A DNA stretch of 64,000 bases from Adiantum capillus-veneris (taxonomy: Eukaryota; Streptophyta; Polypodiopsida; Polypodiales; Pteridaceae): assembly GCA_014529385.2 (NCBI GenBank), contig CM043952.1, positions 63,726,870 to 63,790,869 of the forward strand. The letters are read 5' to 3'. The notes below the pieces were generated by a model, which saw nothing but the letters and a program-made list of their open reading frames with translations, was not told where the DNA came from and ran no database searches. The first letter of the stretch is position 1, and the number at the start of each line of letters is the position of its first letter. A program made the position numbers and the translations under genes. Below, one piece after another: positions 27,148 to 38,887 of the stretch.

Positions 27148-28023
27148 GCAAATAATCATGATTATTTACTTTTAGCTCAAATTTGACGGTTGATACCAAT
27201 GACTCATTGCATGTGTAGAAACAACTTTTGTAAAGGCACATTGGATTTAGATCATGAAACTAGCAAAAAACTGGATAGAAAAAGTTCGTACTGACTTTTG
27301 ACTTGAGTGTAAATTGGGAAAAAAATAGTCCAAACTTGATGAAATTTGATTTATAGGCTTATATTGATGTGATAGACATGTGTACATGCTCAGTTGACCA
27401 AAAAGATGCAAGAATTTGCAAGAAGTAAATAATCGCGATTATTTACATCTATCCCATTTTTCAGCTTTTTGACCAAGTTAGCATACCACTAGTTTTACCA
27501 TGTTGTAATAGGCCCAGAAACCAAATTTGGTAAGATTTGGATCATTGGATTGAAAATTGTCACCAAATTTGCAAAGTCAATCTGCGGACAAAAAACTGAT
27601 GACCATTTGATCAAAAATTGTCCAAACTTGATTAAACTTGGCTAGAGACCTTAAGTTGAGGTGCTTAACAGATCTGTGTCAAGATTGGGACAAAAACTTG
27701 CAAAAAATTAGCTAGAGTAAATAATCGCAATTATTTACATCTGCTTAAAAAATTAACAATCTTGCATATTTGAGCATACCACAAGGTCAAGCATATCAAA
27801 TAGACCACATAAATCAATTTTGGTGAAATTTGGATCACAAAAGTGAGACTTAAGTCAGATTCTTAAAATCAGAGTCTGCGGACACGAAACAGTTGATAAA
27901 CTTGAACAGATTTTGTCTAAACTTGTTGAAGCTTGTCCAAGGACCTTAACAAGTTTTATACTTGGCAAACCAAGTCAAAAAATGTAAAAAGCTAACAATA
28001 AGTAAATAATCAAAATTATTTAC
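27148..28023. repeat. Palindrome array 1 of element B (leader)
   Basis: 22-bp palindromes built on GTAAATAATCG and its reverse complement lie at 27148-27169 (core CATG), 27425-27446 (perfect), 27717-27738 (core CGCA) and 28002-28023 (core CAAA). Start spacing is 277, 292 and 285 bp. Core changes CGCG to CATG and CGCA are what CpG deamination would give. A half copy lies at 1096-1105, on the other side of the Tat-like insertion. Confidence 0.9.
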
Positions 28024-28413
28024 TATTGCGACACAGTGCCACCATTTTTTACTTTTGAACTTGTACAATGTTAGACCAGCATAATACAAATCCACCGGGC
28101 AATTTTGGGTTCAATCGGATCCAAATTGATACATGTTCACTTAGTTTCTAGGTTGCAGATTAATCCTTTGATTTTCGCCAAAGTTGAGTCTAAAAATCTC
28201 AATTGCTGACTAAATTAGCTCGATTTGAAGTGATACACAAAGACCAATCATAATAGTAGCAAAAATTACACAGTCTTGTGAAAGAATAGCTAACTTGATC
28301 AAATTTGTACAGGAATCGGTGGCTTGATAGAAAGTGCAATCTAGTCAAGTAGAAAAAATTGACAACAAGTCAATCCAAAGGTAAGTACTCTATCCAGGGC
28401 TTCACAAGTCTTT
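28024..28413 (+). other. End of element B leader
   Basis: AT-rich sequence with no supported gene, leading directly into the gag frame. Confidence 0.5.
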
Positions 28414-28962
28414 ATGAACATTAGATTTGGTCGTGTACTAGGAAATCAGGGCATATTTGAAGAAACCTCTAATAGAGTATCCACCAAAGAAAGTGTGAAT
28501 CAAGGAAATTCTTTGCACACTATCCTTGAAGAAGTCTTAGACACTTTTTTAGATTCAACATCTGAAATGTCTTCTTATCCGACTCACTTGGAAACCGGAA
28601 CGACAATGCGCTATAAGCATATACTCTCTTTTTATAAGACTAATTGCCATGGAGCTCAGGTTTACCTGGATCCTAACAAAGAGTACCCTATTTGCATTGA
28701 TGACCATAGTGTTGAGTTCAAAGAAGAAATTAGGGCAAACAAACAAGGAAAAATGTACATAGATAGAAACAAAACTCAGTATTTACAAGTCGAAAACCCT
28801 GACGTGATAGACAAATGGGGGTTAGAAGTGAATACCATAATTCCAGATAAGGCCACAAAAGAAGGACCACCAACTTTAGAATTCAAGGAATACGATCAAG
28901 TTGATTTGAAGCCTTTAAAACGGCTTAGTTCTGATAATCCTAGGATCGGAATCTATTGTTGA
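28414..28962 (+). pseudogene. Gag N-terminal domain (element B)
   Basis: 182 codons homologous to the N-terminal part of element A Gag: YKTNCHGAQVYLDPNKEYPI, CIDDHSVEFKEEI, NPDVIDKWGLEVNT. The conservation between two strongly diverged elements marks this as a genuine domain. The frame ends at 28962, well before the Gag core, so the copy is broken. Confidence 0.75.
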
Positions 28963-29212
28963 GAGGATAGAAATGTTAAAGATCTTCTATGGACTTCGCA
29001 TGCCAATTCAGGACAACTAATGCCCATGAAGATAATCTATATCTTCAAGATCAAGGAAAAGGGATCAATAGATCTACCAACTCAAGGAAAAGGGATCAAT
29101 AGATCTACCAACCTACTTGTTTAGGGATTGTTATAACAACAACTTTGTTATGATGACTCTTGAGGAGGTGGAACAAACCAAATATCAAGGATATTCAATA
29201 AGGGATTGAATA

Positions 29213-29991
29213 TTGGGCCAAGGACCAGAAACTATCCCAAGAGATGAACACCGTGAGAGATCTTCTGAGAGTAATGTTAAGAAACCAGAAACAACCTCAT
29301 CACGCAGAAAATCGGGGGATACTAAGGCCAGCACAGGGCTACATGAGTCACTATTTCCAACAGACTGGTTTGAAGGACTCGGAACAGGTCCAACTGCCAG
29401 GAGACCAGGAGTTGAACCAAATAGACGCGTCAAACCAGCTGATTTTCATAAATGGGTCAGAAAACACAATGGATCAGGGGATCCATACGACCACTTAGCA
29501 AGCTTTAGGCAAGTGCTAAGAGCAAAACGCATATTCAATTTCCACACTCAATTCGAGGGGTTTGAAATGACATTAGAAGGAAAAGAATTAACATGGTTCC
29601 AAAACATTCCACCAAGGTCAATCATGGACTTGAGCACATTAGCTCAAGGATTTGTAGCTGCTTGTTCCAAAACAGGGATCAAACACAATACAATATCTCA
29701 AATCTACAACTTTAAACAGAAACAAGGTGAGTCTATTAGAGATTGTGCAACTGGAACGAAATAATACATTGCCAGATGCCCAGAGCTAGAGATACGTACA
29801 GAAGAACGACTAGTATCATTGTTTCTAGAGGGACTGCTAAACAAAGAACTTCATGCTATATTGTATAGCAAGAAGCATACAACCCTAGAAGAGTGTGTGT
29901 CAGATGCTATTGACTTAGGATACAACTGTGATATTTTCAACCAAAAAGATGTCCCTAAGGATAACCAAAGTGAGAAAACAACATCCACTTA
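29213..29991 (+). pseudogene. Gag core (element B)
   Basis: HKWVRKHNGSGDPYDHLASF, GKELTWFQN, SKTGIKHNTISQIYNFKQK and then, after a stop at about 29762, YIARCPELEIRTEERLVSLF and LEGLLNKELHAILY. This matches the Gag core of element A (about residues 415-570). At least one in-frame stop; non-functional. Confidence 0.8.
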
Positions 29992-30091
29992 ACCAGCACA
30001 AGTGAGAACGACTGCTGCAACACCACTTTTAGCCATAGAAGACATGCTCAAAAGGATGAATGACATGATGAATACCATGTAAAAAGCACCC

Positions 30092-30851
30092 ATGAGGGGA
30101 CCAGGGCAAGGGATACCTCAACAGGGACAACCAATTAGACCGCAAAAATGGTGTGCAATCGAGGTTAAATGGACCAACCATGAGACCAATGAATGCTACT
30201 ACCCACCAAAGTATGATGGGAATGTTCAGTACGTGCCTATGAGACCACAAGGAAAATACATGTACAGATATTAGCCTAACATGGCACTAGCTCAAAGACC
30301 AACGATGGGTACGGAAAGACCTCAATCCATGTTGAGTCAACAACCTTTGTATCCAGGACATAATTTAGTGCTTGTAAATTACATGCATTCAAAAGGAGTC
30401 ATAGATGAAAAAGCACTAGTGTCTGTTACACCCTATGTTGAGCCTAGTCCATCTACAGTAATGGTAGAAGGAGATTGGTATAGTTCACATCCACCACCAA
30501 TGGAAGAACTTGTGACTTATGCTCCACCAGAGCTTGCACCAATGTACTGTGGCTAATCAAGCTGTTAGACCTCCTATGATAAGGCCCATGATTAAGCCAA
30601 GAACGAGAAACTGTCATAACTATGGTGTAGATGATCATTGGAAAAATGAATGTCCAGAGCCGGACAAAAACCTCAAGCCAGTTGAAGATTATTGCATACA
30701 ATGTTGGAAAAAGGGAGGACACTTCCCGGAAGATTGTCCTAAAAATCCTTTAAACAAGGATAAAACAGTAGTAAACGTAGTCCAAGTGATACCTAGTAGC
30801 TCATCTGAGAGTGAACCGATTGTTCCATTCAAGGTAATCACTAGAGCTTAA
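30092..30851 (+). pseudogene. Gag zinc-knuckle region (element B)
   Basis: Several short frames. KWCAIEVKWTNHETNECYY lies at about 30146-30202, and the knuckle-like segments CHNYGVDDHWKNEC (second Cys replaced by Tyr) and CIQCWKKGGHFPEDC follow at about 30612-30740. The order matches element A ORF 16862-19357. The knuckles are degenerate. Confidence 0.7.
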
Positions 30852-31677
30852 CCTAAGAAAAAAAAAACATAACTCCTCTGATGAGTCAGAGAATACAAAA
30901 ATTGCCTATCAAAAGACCAAAAGAAGCAGAAGCAAAAAGTAAGGTATGAGATGAGAAAACAGAAACAATGAGCTGAAATCGAGGAGAAAGCAAAACAACT
31001 ATTCTTGGAAAAGGTGAAAAATCTAGAAGTGATATCAAAGAAACAACCGTGAAATCTGGAATTTTGGTTGATAATATTTGTGAGCCTATTAATGCAGCTT
31101 TGGAAGCCTACCAAGCATGACTTAAAGCGGGCCAAAACATGGAAAACAAATGGAAAAACTATCCTTCTCCAGACATGGAAGCAGCTAAGCTTGAAGCTTA
31201 TCAAAATTTGGTAAGAATCACGCAAGAGATGCTAGAAAAACAAAAACCCAAGCTCAAAATTATGGCAAAACCTGAGGAGCTTGTGGTAAGAGACCATCAA
31301 GAAAAATCTGAAGTGGTGGTAGAACCCCACTTTGAACCAAAAGAGTAAGAACTTATAGTGCTGGACAACGAAGATGCCTTTTAGACGGAATTTCATTCGT
31401 GGAGGAAGACTGGCCAGGACACTTATGGAAAAAAGTTAGAGAAATCAATGATGGGAGCCTAACTCTAAAGTCAACTCCTAAAGAGGAAGTTTGGTTAGAT
31501 AACCTACATCCTGATACGGACATGGATGTACAATCCATATATAGGGATTGTGGATCTGAAGCTTCAGAAATGTTTAAACCATTGACCTTGAAAACATTAC
31601 CCTATTACTTGGGAGATAAAGAAGATGAATCCATAGTGTGTAAGATCACTCAGGTAAAAAGAGAGAACAGGCCCTAG
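30852..31677 (+). pseudogene. Gag-PR1 spacer (element B)
   Basis: Decayed charged sequence. NKWKNYPSPDMEAAKLEAYQ (31139-31348) and WKKVREINDGSLTLKS with LKTLPYYLGDKEDES (31399-31677) match the middle part of the element A zinc-knuckle/PR1 frame. No enzymatic motif. Confidence 0.6.
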
Positions 31678-31700
31678 AAGTAGACAACATTCATTCTATC

Positions 31701-32429
31701 ATGTCTACACCCATCCAATGCACTCTTACTTTGGGAGAACTGTTAAAAATCAGACCATATTTATGGAGTGATTTACAGAAAACCCTAGAGAAGGTGGGGA
31801 TAATGGGGCTAGTCTCAAAAAAATTGGGAAGATTGAAACACGAAATGGATAACAAAGAGATTCAATCTATTCCAATGAACAAAGTCGGAGAATATAACAA
31901 AGGGGAAGAAGGAAACACCACCCTTCCAATGAAAAATTATGACATAAAAACCATGGCAATACTGGATAGTTGGGCAGACGTAGCCATAGCCACAAAAGCA
32001 GTATGGGAATCCTGGGGACAATCAGCCATTAGACAAACTCGAATGAAATGGCAATTGGCTGATGGGAACATTGAAAGACTCGTAGGACTGCTTGAAAAAG
32101 TGATAGTTAGTTCCTGTGGGATTGAATATCAACACACTTTTGCCATAGTAGACTTTGGGAAGAAGCTCAATTTCGAAATCATAGTGGGAAGACCTTTCAT
32201 GCGAGAGGTACAACTTATCCAAGATTGGGGAAACAATTATCTGTACTTGAAGCAAGTGGGATTTATAACAAGGGTTACTCTAAACGATCACACTTATAGA
32301 GATGTCATGAAAACGCCCATACAAGAGTTTGATGCAGTCTCTTCGGCTGAAACTAAGCTTCCATCGTGGTTGAACAAAGAGACTCCTATTTGGACATGCG
32401 GAGCTTCAAAAAACGGGAGCTTAAAATGA
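31701..32429 (+). pseudogene. PR1 protease (element B), active site lost
   Basis: 242 codons homologous to A PR1: CTLTLGELLKIRPYLW, MAILDSWADVAIATKAVW and FEIIVGRPFMREVQLIQDW. The catalytic triplet reads DSW where A has DSG. That Gly is essential in the family, so this protease should be inactive even though its frame is open. Confidence 0.78.
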
Positions 32430-33365
32430 GAAGAATGTATCTTAGAAAGGGATTGCACAGACAAAGACTATGTACCTGAACCCTTTCCAAAACTTGTTTG
32501 AGCCATTTGAGTGGACTCAAATTTTATCGACAATGGATGTATGTGTGAATACGTCAATGCCTACTTAATTTTGCAATGAGGATGGCTATGACATAATTCC
32601 CATCCAAATGATTTCAACACTCTACATTGAAGATGAAAATGAGGAATCCAAGGACTTGTTGAAAGCTCAACAAGTCTTTTCAAACCTCTACTATAATGCA
32701 ATAGATGAGTTAGAAGAACACTCAACTACCTCAGAAGATTCAGGGTCAGAAAAAGAACATGTGAGAGCTAAGCTACTCTTGAAAGGAGGGGAGGAAAAGT
32801 TTTTTGACTTTCCTAACTAGGAATGGAGAAGACAAAAATGGTATAGACAAAAAAGAGACACCAGAAACGTGAAAGCTAGACCTATGCCATCAGTCTCTAA
32901 TAGAACATATTTCCTGATGATGCAGATAGATGCACATGATTGTGTCAAGGATAAAATCACTGGTAGATATCCTTCAAATGAATATCCATAAATGTCAAAA
33001 ATATTGAGAAAAACGAGGAAGGATACTCAAGCAAATTCAAAGAAACAGGACAAGGAGCCAACCATGACACGAGTTGAGCGGAAAAAGAAGTATCAAGAAT
33101 TGAAAAAAGCTCTAAAAAGGAGATATATACTACAGAAATGAAAATCACAGAAGAGGATGGTAAAGATGTAATGAGTGTTCCATCCCATTACAAGAAATAT
33201 ACTCTCCAAGATAAAGAAATCATAGTCGAACAACCTGTTAGAGAACTAACAAAACAGGGCAAGTCCTACGAAGGGCCTAAAAACGCGAAAAAGATAGATT
33301 TGGTTGAACCAGGAGAAGAGCCTAGGCCTGCCTACATTGCAAATGACATAACAGAAGAAGAATAA
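32430..33365 (+). pseudogene. Charged PR1-RT linker (element B)
   Basis: Short frames match the A linker: FCNEDGYDIIP near 32574, HDCVKDKITGRYP near 32937, VPSHYKKYTLQDKE near 33180 and EPRPAYIANDITEEE at the end. Two in-frame stops and at least one frame change are visible. Confidence 0.65.
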
Positions 33366-34808
33366 GATATTTTACTAAGCTTACTGAAAGAATACCGAGA
33401 TATCTTCGCTTGGTCTTACAAGGATCTCAAGGGTGTTGATCCAAAAATCTGTCAAACATACATACCCATGAGAGATGATGCGAAACCAAGTAGACAAAGG
33501 CCATACACATACAATGAAACATTTTCCAGAAAGATCACAGAAGAGATTGAAAAACTAAAGGAAGCCGAATTCATTTATGAAATTGATCACATAAATTGGG
33601 TGTCTCCAATTGTGGTAGTACCCAAGAAGAATGGAAAATTACGAGTGTGTGTCAACCTCAAGAAAGTGAATGCATCTACCATTAGAGACAACTTTCCTCT
33701 TTCAATCTCTGAGCATGTTTTAGAACGAGTTGCAGGGAAAGAAGCTTACAGCTTCTTAGATGGCTTTTCAGGATACAATCAACTTTTGGTTGACCCAAAA
33801 GATCAGCATAAAATTGCTTTTGCAATGGAATGGGGTATTTTTGCCTATCGGATTATGCCTTTTGGATTAACTAATGCTCCTGCCACATTTCAAAGATTGA
33901 TGATCCATGCTTTTAAAGAATATCTTAGGAAATTCTTGTAAGTATATATGGATGATCTATGGGTACATTCGTCAATCCGGATTGATCATTTTGAACACCT
34001 CAGAAAGGTATTCGAAAAGTGTAGACTTCATAGGATTTTCTTAAATCCTGAAAAGTGCACATTCATGGGTAGACAAAGAGAAATTATTGGACATATAGTA
34101 GCTAAAAATGGCATAACTACTGATATGGATAAAGTATATGCTATTGCTGATTTTCCTAGACCAACAACAGTCAAGGGGGTTCAATCCTTCATGGGACATT
34201 GTGGATATTACAAACGGTTCATTTACATGTACACTATAATTGCAAAACCCATGTATAACTTGATTACACACTTTGAATGGACTGATGAGTGTGAAGAATC
34301 CTTCATGAAGCTTAAGCAAGCTCTCACTTCAGCTCCAATATTGAAAGCATCAGATTGGAATAAGATATTCCACATACATGTAGATGCTTCCACTTTTTCC
34401 ATAGGGTGTATACTAGCTCAACCAGGAGATGGAAAAATTGATTCTCCTATTTCTTATGCTAGCCGACAGTTGAATATAGCGGAAAGAAATTATAGAACCA
34501 CAGAAAGGAAAGGATTATGGATGATCTATGTCGTAAAAAAGTATAGACATTACGCCTTAGCAAACAAATTTGTGTTCTTTGTGGACCACCAAGCCTTATT
34601 GTACTTGGTCAACAAACCATGCAGCACAGGAAGAATAGTGAGATGGTTCATCATTCTTCTAGAATTTGATTTGATTGTAGTTGTGAAAAAGGGCACTACT
34701 CATCAAAGAGTAGATCATTTGTCTAGGATTGTTTCAGGAGAACCACCTAAAGGAGTAGATGATGATCTACCAGATGCATATCTGTTCTCCGTGGAAATGA
34801 TACCTTGA
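33366..34808 (+). pseudogene. Reverse transcriptase and RNase H (element B)
   Basis: One reading frame broken by few stops: REYRDIFAWSYKDLKGVDP-like start (33390), WVSPIVVVPKKNGKLRVCVN, FLDGFSGYNQL, FGLTNAPATFQRLM, a TAA at 33939-33941 three residues before the active-site YMDD, the thumb, then RNase H (HVDASTFSIGCILAQ, FFVDHQALLYLVNKP). Unlike element A, RT and RNase H are in the same frame here. Strong similarity to A throughout. Confidence 0.85.
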
Positions 34809-34820
34809 TGGCTGGAAAAC

Positions 34821-35705
34821 ATGGTATCTATATTGATGACCATAGCTCAAGTGGACTTGCAAATACCACTTGCTATTACAATCAGATTAATCAAGCAATT
34901 GGCTATGTATCAATTACTATCTGGTAGGCTATACAAAAGAAACCGAGATGGAATATTTCTCTTATGCATTGATCCTAAAGAGAAAACCCAATACCTAAGT
35001 CAAGCACATATTACCATAGTAGGACTTCACTTTGCGGAAGACCGAACTATGCAAAGGATCTTGAGACTTAGAGTATTTTGGCCAACTATGAGGAGTGATG
35101 TTCTCTCTTTTGTAAAGGAATGTCCTCAATGTCAAAAATAGACACTCATACCTCATGTAACATTGTTTTAAATGTCACATGTTCCTAAATGGAGTAACTA
35201 TCTAGTTACTTACTTATCGAGCCGAAAATTTCCTGCGAATATGAGTGGGTCAAGGCTAAAGAAACTCAAAAGAATGATGCTAGAACCACTGCCGCGTTGT
35301 TATATGAGTATGTATCCACAAGATATGGATTGCCAATAGAAATTGTCAGTGATAGGGGAAATCATTTCCTTAATGAGGTAATCGAGTATCTGCTTAATGA
35401 ATTTATGGTCATCCATAACAAATCAGCTGCCTATCACCCACAAGCAAACGAACAAGCTGAGCATACGAATAAAATTCTTAGCTCCGTATTGAATAAAGTG
35501 TTTAGTTGAGGAAGGACATACTGGGAAATGAATCTCCATGCAGCTCTATGGGCTTATCGAGTTTCATTCAAAATAGTTCTAAATGCTACACCCTTTAACC
35601 TTGTTTATGGTCTTGATGCCATACTGCCAATAAAATTTCTATTACCGACACTAAGGGTAGCTAAGGTTCCTGAGTGGACTAGACATGAATTGTCAGTGAG
35701 ACTTG
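34821..35705 (+). pseudogene. Integrase, N-terminal and core parts (element B), internal deletion
   Basis: First HHCC module: AHITIVGLHF and ECPQC (34821-35141). Then VPKWSNYLVTYLSSRKFP (about 35178-35240) corresponds to the linker that precedes the second finger in A. The sequence then jumps to EWVKAKETQKNDARTTA, so the second HHCC and the first catalytic Asp region are deleted. VSDRGNHF and NEQAEHTNK (35297-35509) keep the second Asp and the Glu; WAYRVSFKIVLNATPFNLVY follows. The Copia insertion at 35706 interrupts the gene. Confidence 0.8.
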
Positions 35706-36334
35706 TGTTAAGTATGGAGCCTGATTTACCCCTTGTAATTTTTTGTGTTAAAAACGCACATTTGTAAGGCCCTCATTATGAGGAGAAGCCATCGTGCGTG
35801 AAGAAGAATAAATCGCTGGAAAATAAAATCACTCACCGGAAACCAAAATTAAAACACCCTTTGCCGGAATATTCCTTTTTGTCAGAATATTATGGACGGA
35901 CGGCGGTCGGAGAGTGGTCGAAAAATGACCGGTCGGTTGGCCAGTTGGTCGGTGATCGGTGGTCGGAAGTCAATGGCCGGTGACCGATGGCTGAATTCAA
36001 AAGCGAACTTGTCTTCTCAAGGGCGGCCACACATAGGCATATTGGAGGGTCCGATTTGGACTTATCTACACAAGGGTAGCAACACATGGCTGCCTCTCAT
36101 GAGAGAGGGCAGCCCTTTTGGCCTATAAAAGGAGGCCATTTCTACACACATTTCATAGTGTGAAGTTGATGCAACAAGGTGGGTGTGAGGTGGTGAGAGT
36201 GAAGCAAGGCGGGAGCTCCAGAAGGGTATAATCCCTTTGTAACCTACTTCTTGTTTTGAAGTACTGAAGCCATTGAGTGGCTGCTTTCCCGTGGACATAG
36301 CCCACATTAGGTGAACCACGTATATCGTGTGTAT

Positions 36335-36368
<34 letters not shown>

Positions 36369-36460
36369 CTCTACTCTATAATCTATTGTGTGTGTAAATT
36401 ATATCTCTCCATTAAGTAATCTACTCAATTATCTACTTAGCAACGTCATATTTCCTAACA
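35706..36460 (+). repeat. Copia 5' LTR (755 bp)
   Basis: Carries TATAAAA at 36124-36130, a CT microsatellite at about 36331-36372 and terminal TGTT..AACA. The 3' LTR lacks about 80 bp present here at about 36209-36285. Confidence 0.92.
36124..36130 (+). promoter_or_regulatory. Copia LTR TATA box
   Basis: TATAAAAGGAGG, conserved in the 3' LTR at 40895-40901; the likely core promoter. Confidence 0.65.
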
Positions 36461-36462
36461 AC

Positions 36463-36474
36463 TGGTATCAGAGC
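36463..36474 (+). other. Copia primer binding site (initiator tRNA-Met)
   Basis: TGGTATCAGAGC, 2 nt after the LTR end. Confidence 0.9.
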
Positions 36475-36533
36475 AAGGTTTGCTCGTAGCTAAAGTATCT
36501 CAAGGAAAGAATTCCTTGAATTGAGTGGGAGTT

Positions 36534-37350
36534 ATGGCGGAGGAAGGAAAGCTCACGATTGAGAAGTTCAACAGAAAAAAATACCAACATTGGAAGATGC
36601 AGATTGAAGACTATCTCTACTAGAAGGACCTCTATTTGCCACTAGGCGGTCTTGCAAAGAAGCCCGCAACAATGGCAGATGAAGCATGGATTTTCCTTGA
36701 TCAAAAGTCACTGGAAACAATCCGTTTAGGCTTGGCATCAATTGTGGCCTTCAATGTTTTGGAGATGAAGACCACAGAGGACTTGATGTAGTCACTTGAT
36801 GATTCTACGAGAAACCATCGGCATCCAATAAGGTATTTCTTATGAAGCGCTTGTTCAATCTAAAGATGGTAGAGAATGGTTCAGTTGCAGAACACCTAAA
36901 TGACTTTAACACAAACATAAGTCAACTTCGATTGGTGATAATCAATTTCAATGATGAAGTGCGAGTTATCCTTATACGATCATCTCTACCGGATAGTTGG
37001 GGCAACCTTGTGATGGCTGTAAGTAATTCTATTTCTGGCACAAATACTCTTAAGTTTGATGATATTGTGGGTGTTCTCCTAAGCGAGGAAATACAAAGAA
37101 GAATCACAGGAGAATCATCAAGTACTGCACTGTCAGTGGGGAAACAAGACGAAGGCCTAAGGAGAGGTTCAAAAACCAAAAGGGTCGTGATCACTCAAGA
37201 TGGATCAAGTCACGCACAAAGTCAGTTCTTGAATACTGGAACTGCGGCAAGAAGGGCCACGTCAAGAAGGATTGATAGTCTAAGAAGAAGAAGGAGACTG
37301 AGTCTCAAGACAACAAGCCAACATCAAAGGCTAATGTGGCAGGTAAAGTA
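36534..37350 (+). pseudogene. Copia Gag
   Basis: Begins MAEEGKLTIEKFNRKKYQHW with a TAG at 36621-36623. It continues in other frames through KRLFNLKMVENGSVAEHLND and SEEIQRRITGESSSTALSVG (36842-37200), the usual Copia Gag with its C-terminal basic, knuckle-like remnant near 37236-37280. Broken by a stop and frameshifts. Confidence 0.8.
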
Positions 37351-38760
37351 GAGCAAGATGCTCTAATTATCTCATTAGACAATGTGTCTAATTCCTGGAT
37401 AGTAGATTCCGGGGCTTCATTCCATGCGACACCACACAAGCAACATTTCCAAGATTACACCAAAGGTAATTTTGGGTATGTATACTTGGGAGATGATGAA
37501 GCTTGTGAGATTGTCGATAAAGGTATAGTTTCTGTCAAAACTGCTAACAGAAATGAATGGAAGCTTAAAGATGTTAGGCATGTTCCTTCTCTTCGAAAAA
37601 AGTTGATCTCTACACGACAATTGGACGATGAAGGTCACAACATTGCATTCGGAAACAAATGGTGGAAGATCTCAAAGGGATCTTTGGTGGTTTCCAAGGG
37701 AGAAAAGGTCGGTACACCTTACTTGTGTACTATCAGTATGCAATCTTCAGCTTGTGCAACAACTACAGAAGTTGACAGTGTGGTGTGACATATGAGTGCC
37801 AAAGGAATGCAAATCCTTCAAACAAAGAAGCTTCTACCAGGTTTGAAAGAAGTGGACTTAGAGTTCTGTGAAGATTGTGTTTATGGTAAACAAAAGAGGG
37901 TAAAATTTCAAAAATTAGGAAATGAAAGAAAAAATGAAAAACTTGAGTTGGTTCATTCTGATGTTTGGGGTCTTGCAAGTACACCATCACTTGGTGGCTC
38001 ATTGTACTATGTAACATTCATAGACGAAGCAACTAGAAATACATGGTTTTATGTCATGAAGAATAAGTCCAATGTATTTTCCATATTTCAAAGGTGGAAA
38101 GCATTTGTGGAGAATGAAACAGGTACCAAGGTTAAATACCTCAGATCCGACAATGGAGGCGAATATTGCAGCCAAGCTTTTGTGCTAGCAATGGCATTCG
38201 GAGGCAAAGGACAACCCCAAGGACACCTCAACAAAATGGGATTTCGAAAAGGATGAAAAATACAATCATGGAGCGAGCACGTAGCATGGGCTACATGCAG
38301 GCCTACCGCTTGAGCTTTGGGTGAAAGCTGTAAGTACGTTTGTGTACTGAATCAACCGGTCACCCTCAACAACATTGAATGGGGGAGATCCAGAAGAGGT
38401 ATGGACAGGTAAACCGGTGAATTATTCATTTATCAAAGTGTTTGGGTGTGAGGCTTTCATGCACATAGATAGAAGCCTAAGATCAAAGCTAGATGCAAAG
38501 TCCATAAAGTGTTTCTTCATTGGCTATGGAGAAGGTGACTTTGGGTATCGCCTATGGAATCCTGAAGATGATAAAATCTTAAGGAGTAGGGATGTAACTT
38601 TTAACGAACAAAATATGTACAAATATTACTTGGAAAGAAAACAAACAAAAGAAACAGGTGATGAGTACATGCAGCTTGAGGACGGTGAAGACTCAAGGAC
38701 TGCAAACGGTGACAATGTGCAACAACGTCAACCAAATGAGGAGCCTCAACCTATTCCCTG
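37351..38760 (+). pseudogene. Copia protease and integrase
   Basis: Protease SWIVDSGASFHATPHKQHF at about 37393-37450 with the DSG active site. The pre-integrase segment MSAKGMQILQTKKLLPGLKE is at 37792, with a finger remnant CEDCVYGKQKR. The integrase core LVHSDVWGLASTPSLGG, FIDEATRNTWFYV, LRSDNGGEY is at 37792-38256, and the C-terminal VFGCEAFMHIDRSLRSKLD is at 38375-38760. The gap between 38256 and 38375 is a damaged part of the core. The wording is closest to Tork/Tnt1-type elements. Confidence 0.83.
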
Positions 38761-38887
38761 AAGATCTACAAGAGCAATTAGACCCCCAGAAAGGTTTGTT
38801 CCTTCCTTCAACCATCTCTTGATCTCACATTCTGGAGAGCCAGAATCATACGATGAAGCTATGCAACACAAATCCAAAGAAGAGTGA

